A stretch of DNA of 64,000 nucleotides, taken from NCBI GenBank assembly GCA_963784995.1, contig CAWATZ010000013.1, positions 558,001-622,000 of the forward strand, written 5' to 3'. The notes beneath the pieces were generated by a model. That model searched no databases. It was not told where the DNA came from and saw only the letters and a list, made by a program, of their open reading frames with translations. The DNA comes from CAWATZ01 sp963784995. Lineage in GTDB: Bacteria; Planctomycetota; Planctomycetia; Gemmatales; Gemmataceae. This document shows, in pieces, positions 18,657-28,810 of the stretch. The first letter of the stretch is position 1, and every line of letters starts with the position of its first letter. The position numbers and the translations under genes were made by a program.

Positions 18657-20348
18657 TCAGACCGAAGCCGTTTGCCGTTGCCCGGCTCGTTCCAGCTGCT
18701 CCCAGAACTCCTCGATCCGTTCACGGCAACTAGCGGGCATTTCCTCGGGCGCGTAAACGGCGCGAACGTATAGATTCGTCAAGTGCCGCACGCCCTCTTC
18801 CATCGCAGGTGCCTCGTCGCCAAGGCGAGCCGCGAACTCTAGCGGCGTTTCGTCTTCCTGCCGGGGACAACCGCGTTCCCGGGCCCAGGCCTGCAACGCT
18901 GCATAGGTGTAGCACAGCAACTCCTTGACCGACATCCCTCTCGCCCGGCCGTCGTGGAACGGATTGGAAAAGGACGCGAAGGGCAACTCCTCCAGCCTGG
19001 GGCCTTCCGTCTCGCTCTTTCCCTCCGTCGCACGCTCCCCGCTGCCGAACCAGCCCGCGAAGAGGTTGCGCAAGCTATCCAGCAGTCGCCGCGCCCACTC
19101 GAAGAAATTCGCCAGGAAGGACAGACCGTTGCGCAGCAGCACGAACAGAACGATCAGGGCCACGATACCGAACACGATCCACTTCAGCAGCCAGCCCACC
19201 TTGCCCAGAATTGGAGACGGAGCGGAAATTGGATTTCGAGACTGCGACGAGCCGCGCGACGAGCGTCCTTGTTTCCCGGCCTCTTTGTCCTTGGAGCCCT
19301 GACCGTCCTTGCCCGCCTTGTCTTTGGTCTTCTCACCGTTCTCCTTCTCACCGTTCTCCTTTGAATCGCCCTTCTGGTCCTCGTTCCGACCCTTCTCCTG
19401 TCCATCCTTGCCCGCGTCTTTGTCCTGCTCTTCCTTGTGTTGGCCGCCGGGCTTGCCCTCGCCTTTCCCCGGTGTTTCGCCACGCTGAGCGAACCGCGAG
19501 GCTTCACGATCCTGGGACCCTAACGGCTGGAAGTTGACCAGTGGATATTCGCTGTGGGGTCGCGGCAGGAAGGTCCCAAGGACCAGCAGCACCCCGATCA
19601 AGGACGCCCCCATACCCAGCCACACCGCCGTTAACCCCAGTGGCATTTCCAGCTTGCGCTGGCGCAGGTAACGCCGCATCCCGAGAAAACTGGTGGTCAG
19701 CAGCAGACCGAGGCCGCTGCCGGTGTACAGGGTCATCAGCCAGAAAACGTATTGCCGGCGCTCCGTCGCATCGACCGGAATCAGCGACTGACCGAGGCCG
19801 AACAGCGGCAGGGCGGCCAGGGAGAAGTAAATGACCCAGGTGCCATGCGTTCGCTTGCGTTTGCGCTCCTCCTGATAGCGCCGATAGCGCTGTAGCCAGG
19901 TGAGCGGTTTTTCGGGCTTCTCGTCGCCGGGATCAGCAGGGACGGAAGCGGCAGCCGACGGTTGAGCCTCCCCGTCCAGTCCGGTCGCCTGGAGCAGTCC
20001 TTCCCCGCCCCGGTCCGTCTCGTTTCCCTGGTAGGTGCAGTCCCAGGTGAGGCGATGCGCGCACCACCAGATGAGGATGATCAGGCCGAGATTGATCAGT
20101 CCACGCAGCTCGGCCACGGGGCCGTCGGGGGGATATTCGACGAATTTCTGCAGTGCCAGCCAGACGACCAGGCCCAGGCCCCCTGCATAGCAGCCGGTCG
20201 GGCCCGCAGTCTCTCCCAGCATCGAGATGCGGGCAATCAGTACCGCGGCCAGGACGAAGAAGAACAGCGTCCAGCGCAGGTCGGCGCCGTAGGCCCCGGC
20301 ATAGCAGACCTCCAGCAGAAAGTAGGCGAGGCTGCCTACCAAAACCAT
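18657..20348 (-). pseudogene. DUF4129 membrane protein, main fragment cut off from its start by an integrative element
   Basis: 563 codons from the ATG formed by the insertion core (20346-20348). Four to five TM segments in the N-terminal half, a long hydrophilic Lys/Asp/Glu-rich low-complexity stretch (residues ~290-365, many GEK/KDK/EEQ repeats), another TM (IVFGIVALIVLFVLL), and a C-terminal DUF4129 domain (MSVKELLCYTYAALQAWARE, ETPLEFAARLG). DUF4129 proteins accompany MoxR and DUF58 proteins. The missing first 22 codons and core lie at 25732-25802. The fragment retains an in-frame ATG at the junction, so a shortened product lacking part of TM1 might still be made, but no good ribosome site precedes it. 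Confidence 0.85.
20344..20348. other. Left attachment core (ACCAT) of the integrative element
   Basis: Five bases shared with 25732-25736. To its left is the DUF4129 coding sequence, to its right element DNA. The element-side flank TATCATTCAGGTATCCTACTC is an imperfect inverted match of the flank inside the right end, as expected for large serine recombinase half-sites. Confidence 0.8.
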
Positions 20349-20476
20349 TACAGTATCATTCAGGTATCCTACTCCGGCCGGGCCGGGAATGGGGGATGCT
20401 CTTGGCGGGCTGCGGTCCGCGGCCCGGTCCGCGGCCAGAAGGCGAACCGCGGCGTTAGGTTAGAGGGACTCTCGCC

Positions 20477-22298
20477 TCAAGTCCAGGCATCCGGCCGGCC
20501 GCGGCCGCGGCCAGGCATCCGGCCGGCCCGCGGCCCACGGCGGTCCGCTTGGCCGGCAAGCGGCTCGTGGGGGAGCGGATGCCAGGGGGCCGGGATCGCG
20601 GCCAAGTCCGCGGCCAAGTCGGGCGCCGCGGCGGTCCCCCTGGCCGGCTGGGCGCCGCGGTCGGAATCACCTACCCCCCACGCGCCTGCGCAACTGCGCA
20701 ACAAGTCCTTCGCAGCATTTCCCATGTAGGAAAGCCTGGGGAATCGTTCGAGAGTCCTGTTGCGCAGTTGCGCAGGCGCGTGGGGGGTATCGTCATTTCC
20801 ACCCTCCGATTGGAGGCCCCAGTAGACGACGGTGGATTCGCGACTCCCTTCCTGCTTCTCGGTACACTTCAGGGCCAGGTGTGCTTGCTGCATGGTGCGC
20901 GTGGAAGCCATCGCCGCTTCCCCCTTCTGCTTGATGATCTTGCTGTCCACCCATCCGGACGGGATCATCTGACGAATGATCCTCTTCGCCCGATCCAGAA
21001 GGGTTCGGTCAAGTAATGCGTCAGCCCCTGCCAGCAAGTCGTCGGCCGTCACGTCCCGCTCGCCACGGTGAGCAATCCGGCCATGCCTGTCAACTGTCTC
21101 GACCGAATACACCAGGGTTGGCACCTTTTTCCCGTCGTTGCAAGCCGCAACGGCCAGGCCATAGATTCCAGGGGTATCGGCAAACTCTCCCAGGTGAAGG
21201 ACCGCTCTTGCCGCGTTGCCCAGCTCCGCCGATCCGCGGCCGGCGTTCAGGGCACCATTCGAGCGGTTCTTGGTGAGGTTGCGGGTCCACAAGAAGAGAA
21301 TCTTTTCCTCCGCGGCAAACGCCAGCATCTTCCGCATGAATGCTCTTGCCTCAACCGTCGGCCCTTCCAGATTGAGCGACCCATCGGAGGCCATGAAGAT
21401 CGGATCGATCAGAACCATCTTCGCCCGAAAGCGACAGATCAGTTTGCGCAGCCGATCAAGCCCTCTGGGCAGTTCCAAAGCGCGACGTCTGGGGCCAGAA
21501 GGCTGTATAGGTGGCAATGGTCGAGGTTTGCTCCTGCAACCCGAAGCCCGGGCCTGACACGGCTCTTGAGCGCTTCCTCGCCTGCGAACCAGAGAACATC
21601 CCCCCAGAAACGCGGATCTCCCTCCATTCCCGGCAAGAGCGGTCCCCCGGTCATGCAAGCGGCAATCGCCCGGGCCCACGTGCTTTTGCCTTTATCCTTG
21701 TCCGCCTGAAGGAAAGCCACCGTGTTCATGGGAAGCCGGTCCTTCCAGAACCATTCAACGTCCTCTTCGTCGAGGTCGCTGGCCCTGAAGCCTTCCAGTT
21801 CCGGCTCTTCCCCGTCGGCGGTCTCGTCTTGGCCGAGCCTCTTCCGCGCCCGCGGGCCGGGGGAAGGCTTCCCGTCGCTGCCGTTGTTCCCCTCCGCCTT
21901 GTCCTGCGCGGGGTTGCCGGAAGGACAACCACAGGTGAGGTGTTCGTAGGGTCCGCGGGCGGGATGCCGTTGGCCTCGGGGGACGGGGTGGCAGCATCCG
22001 CATCCGCCGCGGGCTTTCGCTTCCCTTTCGAGCCGTTCCGCCCTCGCTTCCGACCCGACCGCGCCTTGCCTTCCTTGCCGCCCGTGCCATCCGTGTTGCG
22101 TGTTCCCTCAGAATCCGAATGTCCCACCGGTTCCGCTGATCCCTCTGCCTGCTTCCCAGATCCTCCCAGGGTCTGGCCGAAATATGGGCGATCTCCCCCG
22201 CCTTGGGTCGCCTCGGAAGGCGTTTCGCTGTGCTGACTTGCATCCGTTGAATAGACTTCAGGCTGATGGTCTGACGCTCTCCCTCTTGACTTATCCAT
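20477..22298 (-). CDS. RepA-like AAA ATPase of the element, with two frameshifts
   Basis: RecA-fold helicase-type ATPase, probably for element replication. The N-terminal ~150-190 codons from the ATG at 22296-22298 are disordered and polar (Gly, Lys, Ser, Pro). The ATPase core starts in another frame with EEDVEWFWKDRLPMNTVAFL and a Walker A loop QADKDKGKSTWARAIAACMT (21680-21730), then WFAGEE. A second shift near 21470 leads to a frame running to 20477 with RAKMVLIDPIFMASDG (Walker B) and ILFLWTRNLTKN. So shifts lie around 21800-21900 and near 21470. The terminal ~90 codons cross a hairpin (20672-20789) and GC-rich repeats and may not be native sequence. It could be inactive or merely mis-assembled. 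Confidence 0.65.
20672..20789. repeat. 32-bp perfect inverted repeat inside the element
   Basis: Arms 20672-20703 and 20758-20789 are exact reverse complements around a 54-nt loop. Each arm contains a short direct repeat of TGCGCAA. It lies near the 3' end of the ATPase gene; it could be a terminator or a replication or transfer origin structure. No T-tract is present. Confidence 0.85.
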
Positions 22299-22395
22299 CG
22301 AGCTAGTCCTCCTTCTTCCAGGTGTTTTGCGGAACCGTAAACAGAGTCCGCAGTCAAGGTGTCAGGAAAGCTTCCTGCTCAGGTCGATCCGTTCA

Positions 22396-22618
22396 AACCG
22401 TGCCTCTTCTCTGTTGCCGTGGAAAGCCGAGACGCCCAGCGTCTTCCCGCGCGACATCGGCCAGTGACACCTCGCGGACACTGGCGGGCCAGGTGCCAGC
22501 CCATCTGTAGCGGCGCCGCAACCCCATCGTGGCAAGGACGGCCATAGGCTTGAGACGCTCGTTCAAGGTGCGAAAACCGATCATGGTCCCTCCACGGCAA
22601 CAGAGAAGAGGCACGGTT
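22396..22618. repeat. 27-bp inverted repeats flanking 169 bp in the element
   Basis: Arms 22396-22422 and 22592-22618 are exact reverse complements. The stretch between them contains a minus-strand reading frame starting at the ATG at 22582-22584 (MIGFRTLNERLKPMAVLATM), 63 codons ending in the left arm, of unknown reality. The terminal-repeat layout resembles a miniature transposable element, but no target duplication was identified. It lies between the ATPase gene and the 22630-22911 gene, in a region that otherwise has no clear gene (22299-22629). Confidence 0.7.
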
Positions 22619-22629
22619 GTATTTATCTG

Positions 22630-22911
22630 TTAGGTTGGCTTGTCCTTGTTCTCCAGGTAGCCAAGTCGCAACAGCCTGGCAAACTCCGGGTTGGCGTCTT
22701 CGATCAGAGTTATGTGATCGTCGCAAATGGACTTCCAGGTTACTTTTAGCTTGTTCGGAACCGCTCTGGACATGAGAGCGACTTGCATCATCTGAATGAG
22801 GTTGAAGAGAGCAAAGCCGTTGGTGGTCCAGGTGAAGGTGTCGCCAGAGGCTATTAGCTGCTCAAGTTCAGCAAACACCTTACGGATGTACTCTGGCCTT
22901 GCATGATTCAT
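22630..22911 (-). CDS. Small element-borne protein of unknown function
   Basis: 93 residues, opening MNHARPEYIRKVFAELEQLI. A mixed helical protein with FTWTTNGFALFNLIQMMQVA and a C-terminal LARLLRLGYLENKDK. There are no TM segments, signal peptide or recognised motifs. Composition looks like a genuine protein (balanced acidic and basic residues, conserved-looking Trp and Phe). It sits in the element between the ATPase and regulator genes, all on the minus strand. Confidence 0.5.
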   Translation of the reverse strand: MNHARPEYIRKVFAELEQLIASGDTFTWTTNGFALFNLIQMMQVALMSRAVPNKLKVTWKSICDDHITLIEDANPEFARLLRLGYLENKDKPT

Positions 22912-23097
22912 GGTTCGTGTCCTTTGGTTGCGACGATGTCAAGCCGGCTGCTGGGGCCGGCTCCTGGCTTGCGGCTCGGAATCCGGCCGGCCTGCAGCCC
23001 GCGGCGGACCGCCTGGCCGGCTTGCGGGCCGGGTTCGGCCAGGCCGTGCTGCCCTGCCAACGGTTGGGGGATGCTCTTCCGTGGGCCCGGGATGCCT

Positions 23098-23487
23098 TCA
23101 GGCGGGAAGGGAAGGGCGGTTGGCGTACTGCCAGGCTTGGCGGCTCGACTTGCTTTTGCCATAATGTGTCCAGCCTTTTCCTTGACGCGGAAGCGGGCAA
23201 TCGGGGGGCGGGGTTGTACGAACCCTGCCCCCTCTTTTCATTCGCCGGCAATCTGCCTCCTGACCGTTTCGTTGGTCGAGAGTTCGCCGGCGCAGCAGGG
23301 CACGGGCCCACGCTCGCACTCTGGGGCTTGGATCATTGCAAACGGCTTCGGCCAGCCCATAGACCAGGTCGCGTTCCGCAAGCCACGACTCGGGATCGCT
23401 GCGGACTTGTGGGCCGTCAAGAGGCGGTCCCCACACAATCATCGCGCCCCCCTCATGAACCGTGTACGCGAAGTGCGGTTCATCCAC
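23098..23487 (-). CDS. Element-borne hypothetical protein overlapping the AlpA-like gene
   Basis: 129 codons. The ATG at 23485-23487 overlaps the end of the AlpA-like gene (stop at 23480) by 8 bp, which suggests translational coupling. The first ~65 residues look like a folded helical protein (VYGLAEAVCNDPSPRVRAWA, ALLRRRTLDQ). The remainder is Pro/Arg-rich and less convincing, and may reflect read-through into GC-rich repeat DNA. No family recognised. Confidence 0.4.
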   Translation of the reverse strand: MDEPHFAYTVHEGGAMIVWGPPLDGPQVRSDPESWLAERDLVYGLAEAVCNDPSPRVRAWARALLRRRTLDQRNGQEADCRRMKRGGRVRTTPPPDCPLPRQGKGWTHYGKSKSSRQAWQYANRPSLPA

Positions 23488-23719
23488 AGGTCGCCTCCTT
23501 CTCTTTTCCTTCCCGCTGCGCCTGGTAGCGCTCCAGAGCAGCCTTCACCCTGGCGACGATGTGCCAGGTCGTTCGAGGTCCAAGACGGATCGGCTTGGGA
23601 ATGCGGCCCGTTTCCCACCAGTTCTTGATGGTCGCATGCCTGACGCCAAACCACTTGGCCAGGGTGGACGTTCGCACGCGGTAAGGGGCATCGGGGGGAA
23701 TGAACTCGGCAACGCTCAT
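23480..23719 (-). CDS. AlpA/MerR-like helix-turn-helix regulator (possible excisionase)
   Basis: 79 residues from the ATG at 23717-23719, preceded by GAGGAGGTCC; a longer in-frame start at 23806 has no such site. The body is a winged helix-turn-helix: YRVRTSTLAKWFGVRHATIK, NWWETGRIPKPIRLGPRTTW, HIVARVKAALERY. This WETGRIPKPxRLGxRTxxW pattern is that of AlpA-type prophage regulators and excisionases. It probably controls the recombinase or sets the direction of recombination. Same strand as the recombinase, ~290 bp downstream of it. Confidence 0.78.
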   Translation of the reverse strand: MSVAEFIPPDAPYRVRTSTLAKWFGVRHATIKNWWETGRIPKPIRLGPRTTWHIVARVKAALERYQAQREGKEKEATCG

Positions 23720-23963
23720 GGCGGACCTCCTCGGGAGATGGAGAGTGCTGGTCTTTTCCCTGACCGGGTGGTTACAGATACGCCTGTTAACTGACCAAAG
23801 TATCACTGTTGTCCATCCAATCGCAAGTGCATTTCCTGAAAATTCCGCTCTGCAAGGTGAATCGCTGGAAGCGCTTGGGAAGAGGCCAGAACCTTTTCGT
23901 TGGCCAGGTATGGCTTGGGAGATGGATCGTTCGCGCGTGGGAGAGGGGTGGAGAAGGGATTGC

Positions 23964-24003
23964 AGGGTGTAATACGCTCCCGATCGCAGGCGTATTACAC
24001 CCT
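23964..24003 (-). terminator. Hairpin just after the recombinase stop
   Basis: 14-bp perfect inverted repeat (23964-23977 and 23990-24003) starting 7 bp beyond the recombinase stop on the minus strand. Placement suits a terminator, but no T-run follows on the minus strand, so it may be only RNA-stabilising. The surrounding 23720-24009 shows no gene. Confidence 0.5.
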
Positions 24004-24009
24004 AACGTC

Positions 24010-25665
24010 CTACACGTCCAACGGCAGCTCGGAGAGGAATCGCTCAAGGGCCGTGGCGTCCTCCGGCTTGCGAAGGTCCAGGCAAGGTTCCTCGGGGCGA
24101 TCGCCAGCCGGCCAGGCAGCAGACCGCGCCGTGAAGAACCACTTGCGGCCATTGCCGCCGCTCCGGTAGTGGATGAGGAAATGGCGTGTTGTTCCGCCGG
24201 CAAAGTTCACTTGCACTGCGGCCAGACGGTGCGTCAAACGCGGGACGATCAAGACCCAGATGCTCTCCAGCATCTCACTCAGCAGAGACCGAAGTCTCAG
24301 CCGGAGCTTCTCATCCTGTGCCATCTGCAAGAGCGTCTTGGCCTCTGCCCACGCGGCACTTTTGGGGTTGCTCTCCCGCACCCGGGCTTCCGCCTCGCGC
24401 TGTAGCAAGTCGTCCACCTCCGCTTCCTGATCCTCGATAAGCTGAACCAGCGTGCGACCTACCTTGTCCCTTGCCTTCGCTTCGCCCACTAGCTCTTGCA
24501 GCTTTTGCTGGGCCGCGATCCGCTTCGTGGTCAGGGCCGCGGTCTCCCTGGCCGGCTCCTGGCCGAGCAGCTCGGCCGGGTTGATCTCCTTCAGCAGGTC
24601 CAGGACGGCCGGCTCGAACGCCCTCAGATAGGGGAAGGTGATGCTTTTCGTGCGGCCCTCCTGCCCATCGGCTGGTTCCAGCACAGGAATCCATCTTGGC
24701 GAACCCCTCGCTCCAGTCCCCGACTTACCAATCCGCATCTTGCTCCGTGTCCTGGCATCCCAGGTGATACCGGTGAAGAGCGACGCCACCCTTTCACCCT
24801 TGCGGCCCCGGGCTTGCTTGCGGCGCCCCAGAGCGGCCTGGGCCCTCAGCCAGCGGTCCTCAGAAAGCAGGACGGGGTAGTATGTTGGCAGGACTTCGCC
24901 ATCAGACTTTTTTCCCTTTGTCGGCTGGAACTCACCCAGGACGGCGCGGCGCGTCAGGATCTGATGGATGTAAGGCTCTCTCCACACCTTCGCCTTGCCG
25001 ATCGGCCGAACCCCTTCAACTGTGAGCTGCTTGACGATGAGCCGCACACCGCGTCCCTCAATGCACATGTCGAAGATGCGGCGTACCACGTCGGCCTTCT
25101 CGGGGATCTCCTCCAGCTTGCCGCCTACCTCTTTGACCCACGCGGGCAAGTGACGGGTGTAGATCTTGCCCTGTTCCCTGGCCTCGCGTTTCTTCCTTGC
25201 CCAGTTGCGGATGCCGCGTTCCTGCTTCGACTTGCTCTCAGAATGGGCGCGTTTCAGTTCCCCATGCGCCTGATCGAGAAGGTGGGATGGTGCGCCGTTG
25301 TAGTAGAGCGTTTCCTCGGGGAACAACGCAAGGATCTTGATGTCCCTGTGGATGAGGCCAAGGAAATAGTAGGTCGCATCCCAGGGGCTCTCCCGGCTGA
25401 ATCGGTCCAGGTTCTCAACAGCGAGGATTGTCCCCTTGGGGATGCGGCCCGCTTCAACGTCGGCCAGGAACCGGCCCATGTCCCCCTTCTTCCGATGAGT
25501 GCCGTCAAAGGCTCTCCTGGCCTTGTCCACGTAGTTCCTGCTGTTGTCGATGGTGGCCCCGTGCTGCTCACACCAGTCACCGATGAGGGCTTCTTGGCGA
25601 GCAAGACTGTCCCCATCCTCTTGCGCCGGGGAACTGTACCGCCAGTACGGAATGACGATGTCCAT
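24010..25665 (-). CDS. Large serine recombinase (integrase) of the element
   Basis: 551 residues from the ATG at 25663-25665, with CAGGAG upstream. Resolvase catalytic domain: YWRYSSPAQEDGDSLARQEA carries the Tyr-x-Arg-x-Ser nucleophile motif (Ser11/12), then AVENLDRFSRES (the DRxSR motif). Recombinase domain: VVRRIFDMCIEGRGVRLIVK, QILTRRAVLGEFQPTKGKK. A coiled-coil segment (LLQREAEARVRESNPKSAAWAE region) follows. The length suits large serine integrases, though the usual zinc-ribbon Cys pairs are not evident. It sits at the right end of the element ~65 bp from attR, the expected place, and would catalyse integration at the ACCAT core. Confidence 0.9.
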   Translation of the reverse strand: MDIVIPYWRYSSPAQEDGDSLARQEALIGDWCEQHGATIDNSRNYVDKARRAFDGTHRKKGDMGRFLADVEAGRIPKGTILAVENLDRFSRESPWDATYYFLGLIHRDIKILALFPEETLYYNGAPSHLLDQAHGELKRAHSESKSKQERGIRNWARKKREAREQGKIYTRHLPAWVKEVGGKLEEIPEKADVVRRIFDMCIEGRGVRLIVKQLTVEGVRPIGKAKVWREPYIHQILTRRAVLGEFQPTKGKKSDGEVLPTYYPVLLSEDRWLRAQAALGRRKQARGRKGERVASLFTGITWDARTRSKMRIGKSGTGARGSPRWIPVLEPADGQEGRTKSITFPYLRAFEPAVLDLLKEINPAELLGQEPARETAALTTKRIAAQQKLQELVGEAKARDKVGRTLVQLIEDQEAEVDDLLQREAEARVRESNPKSAAWAEAKTLLQMAQDEKLRLRLRSLLSEMLESIWVLIVPRLTHRLAAVQVNFAGGTTRHFLIHYRSGGNGRKWFFTARSAAWPAGDRPEEPCLDLRKPEDATALERFLSELPLDV

Positions 25666-25731
25666 GATGGTTGCTCCTGAAAGGGGGCGATGAGGCCATC
25701 ATAGAGTAGCATCCTAGAAATGTAAAGACAG

Positions 25732-25736
25732 ACCAT
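25732..25736. other. Right attachment core (ACCAT) of the integrative element
   Basis: Second copy of the core at 20344-20348. On its left is element DNA, on its right the DUF4129 N-terminal coding sequence. The inner flank (minus strand TACATTTCTAGGATGCTACTC) mirrors the left inner flank. Confidence 0.8.
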
Positions 25737-25802
25737 GATCAGGATTGGGTTGATCGCAGCGGCAATGGCGTCGGTCAGTGTCAGGTCATCGCGTTGGGCC
25801 AT
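25732..25802 (-). pseudogene. 5' fragment of the DUF4129 gene
   Basis: Starts at the ATG at 25800-25802 with GAGAGGTG upstream, 10 bp after the DUF58 stop. Encodes MAQRDDLTLTDAIAAAINPI then LIMV up to the core. Beyond it the frame reads 159 more codons into element DNA (stop at 25254), a chimaeric product without known function. Its continuation is the fragment at 18657-20343. Confidence 0.85.
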
Positions 25803-25812
25803 GAAGCACCTC

Positions 25813-27197
25813 TCATGCGTCTGGGCTGACCAGCTGATACGGGGTCGCGTGTTGCACTTGCTGACTGCACAGCGCCGGCAGCTGGGTTAGGGACGCCAGG
25901 TGGCGCAGGTCGCGCAGTCCCTCCGCAAGCAAGCGGCTGTGGGCGGCTTCCAGCGCTTCCGGGGGAAGCATGATCAGCACCACGGTGACCGCGTATCCCT
26001 GACGGCGCAGGTTCCCCAGGGCGATGGCCGACTCCATCGGCACGTCCGGCAGCACGGCGATCACCGTGGCATCGCGCGGAATCCGGCTCGCGGACTCCAG
26101 GACCAGCTGGGCGAACGTCAGACCGTCGGTCAATTCCGCCCGGGCCAGCGTCTCGCGGATGCGCTCCAGCTGTTCGACGCCGCGGCGCGTTTCCACGCGC
26201 AAGGGCTGCAGACGCTCGCTGGCGTCCTGCATGGCCGAGGCAGTGCGTGCCGTCTGCCGATCACCGGGCTCGGTCTGCCAGCCGTCGGTACTCAGGCGAT
26301 CCGCAGCGTCACGGGCGTTACTGACCAGCCCGATCTGCTGGCCCATCAGGCTCACCGCGTTGGCCAGCGACGCCGTGGTCGTGACGGCCAGTTCGGAGCG
26401 GAACGGCTCGCCCTGGCTGAAGTAGCCGGCCTGGTGGAAGTCGAGCAGCAGGGTGGCGCCGGCCAGGGTCGAGGGCTCGTAGAGCTTGCAGTGCAGCTGG
26501 CCGGTGCGGGCGGTGGCCCGCCAGTGGACGCGGTTGAGCGGATCGCCCGGCTCGTAGGGGCGAACGCCGGCGATGCGCGTCGGATCCTCGTACAGGCGAT
26601 GTGTCAGGCGCACTTCGCCGATGGGCCGGCGCGATGTGAGATCGTAGTCCTCCAGTTCGACCAGGCGCGGATAGACCGTCAGGAAGATCGGCTCGGTCTT
26701 GACCTGGAAACGCCGGTGCAGGCCAAACAGGTCGCCGCTTTCCAGGACCAGCGGCCCCAGCTGAAAGAAGCCCCGTTGCAGGCACTCCACGGTGTACTTC
26801 AGCACCATCTCCCCACCACCACGGATCAGGCCGATCCGCAGCCGTTTCCCCTTGATCTTGAGCTGCGGGAAGCGGCGGTCCAGCGCCGATCTGGGCATCA
26901 GGTCTTCCAGCAGCACCCAGGGGACCACCATCCAGCCGTTATTCGTGATGGTCACCCGCATGGTGAGGCGCTCGCCGACTTCCGCCCGCGGAAACAGTTC
27001 GGGCTCGGCAGCTCGGCGAGGTCGCGCTCCAGCAACTGGCAGGTGCGCCTGGCCGACAGGTTGGCGAGGCAGTTGCGTGCGAGAAAGCGGCTGACCAGCA
27101 GCACACCCAGAAGCACGTACAGGGCGTAGGCCAGCAGCCCCGACTGCAGGAACAGGGCCGCGAGCAACAGCAGGAAGATGGCCAGGAACCATTTCAT
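25813..27197 (-). CDS. DUF58 family protein, frameshifted near its N-terminus
   Basis: DUF58 proteins act beside MoxR ATPases, probably in assembly of envelope or secreted complexes. The ATG at 27195-27197 opens MKWFLAIFLLLLAALFLQSG with two TM segments, then LERDLAELP. The rest lies in another frame from about 27000: ERLTMRVTITNNGWMVVPW, the DUF58 signature RIAGVRPYEPGDPLNRVHWR followed by ATARTGQLHCK, and VTTTASLANA. A one-base shift around 27000-27010 joins them. It lies 73 bp downstream of moxR and 10 bp upstream of the DUF4129 start, the classical operon. Confidence 0.82.
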
Positions 27198-27270
27198 GAC
27201 AGCCCCCGTTTCCGTGGGTGCGCTGCGCGACCCGCGGAAACGGACCGCCACCCATTTCTCTCAATCCGCC

Positions 27271-28374
<1,104 letters not shown>

Positions 28375-28810
28375 TCCTCACTTTGCCAGACGCGGCGGTA
28401 AGCCGCCTGGGACATGGAATCAGGGGAGCGGTACGCAGCGTTCCGCACCTTGCGTGCCCTGCCAGCCACGTTTTCGCAGGAGGCGGACACGCCAGGTGCT
28501 GCCCATGCACGTCCGGTGAACGTCAGGCGGCGTCATTTTCCTGCGTGCCTGCCATCCGGCAGGGTATTCGGGAGCGGGCAGGATCGATTTTGTCCGGGTT
28601 GGCCGAGTTGTCCCCGAGTGATTCGGCGCCTCGGTCGATGTGACCTGTGCATGCGAGAAGCGCGATCTGACACCTCTCATTTTTGAACCTTATCCAATCG
28701 TAGTGAAGCACCAAGGTGCCGCTGTTAATAAGGACCGGCCAGTCCAACCGTTCGATACGTACGATTTGGTCCGCTCGGTTCGAGGTTGGCCATAGGTCAC
28801 CCTGCAGTTA
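28375..28810. other. Intergenic stretch without a supported gene
   Basis: Separates the moxR start from the stop of a TIGR02996 gene. Short frames on both strands (for example 28523-28747 minus) have no recognisable protein features or ribosome sites. The moxR promoter must lie in or near 28375-28500 but no clear -35/-10 pair was identified. Confidence 0.5.

Larger units (their letters stand above)
20349..25736. mobile_element. 5.39-kb serine-recombinase integrative element inserted in a DUF4129 gene
   Basis: Bounded by ACCAT direct repeats at 20344-20348 and 25732-25736. Removing 20349-25736 joins the DUF4129 5' fragment (25802-25732) to its 3' part (20343-18657) into 1758 nt, exactly 586 codons, reading INPILIMV then LVGSLAYFLLEV with no break. 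All recognisable cargo is on the minus strand: recombinase, AlpA-like HTH regulator, two small unknown proteins, and a RepA-like ATPase. The element also has GC-rich repeats (20400-20660, 22975-23035), a 32-bp and a 27-bp inverted repeat. No conjugation or phage structural genes were seen, so it may depend on a helper for transfer. Confidence 0.88.

Noticed and set aside
23964..24003. Hairpin in the element as part of a CRISPR-like or riboswitch structure
   Set aside because: Single copy, no spacer-repeat array and no conserved ligand-binding motif; position fits a terminator-like hairpin.
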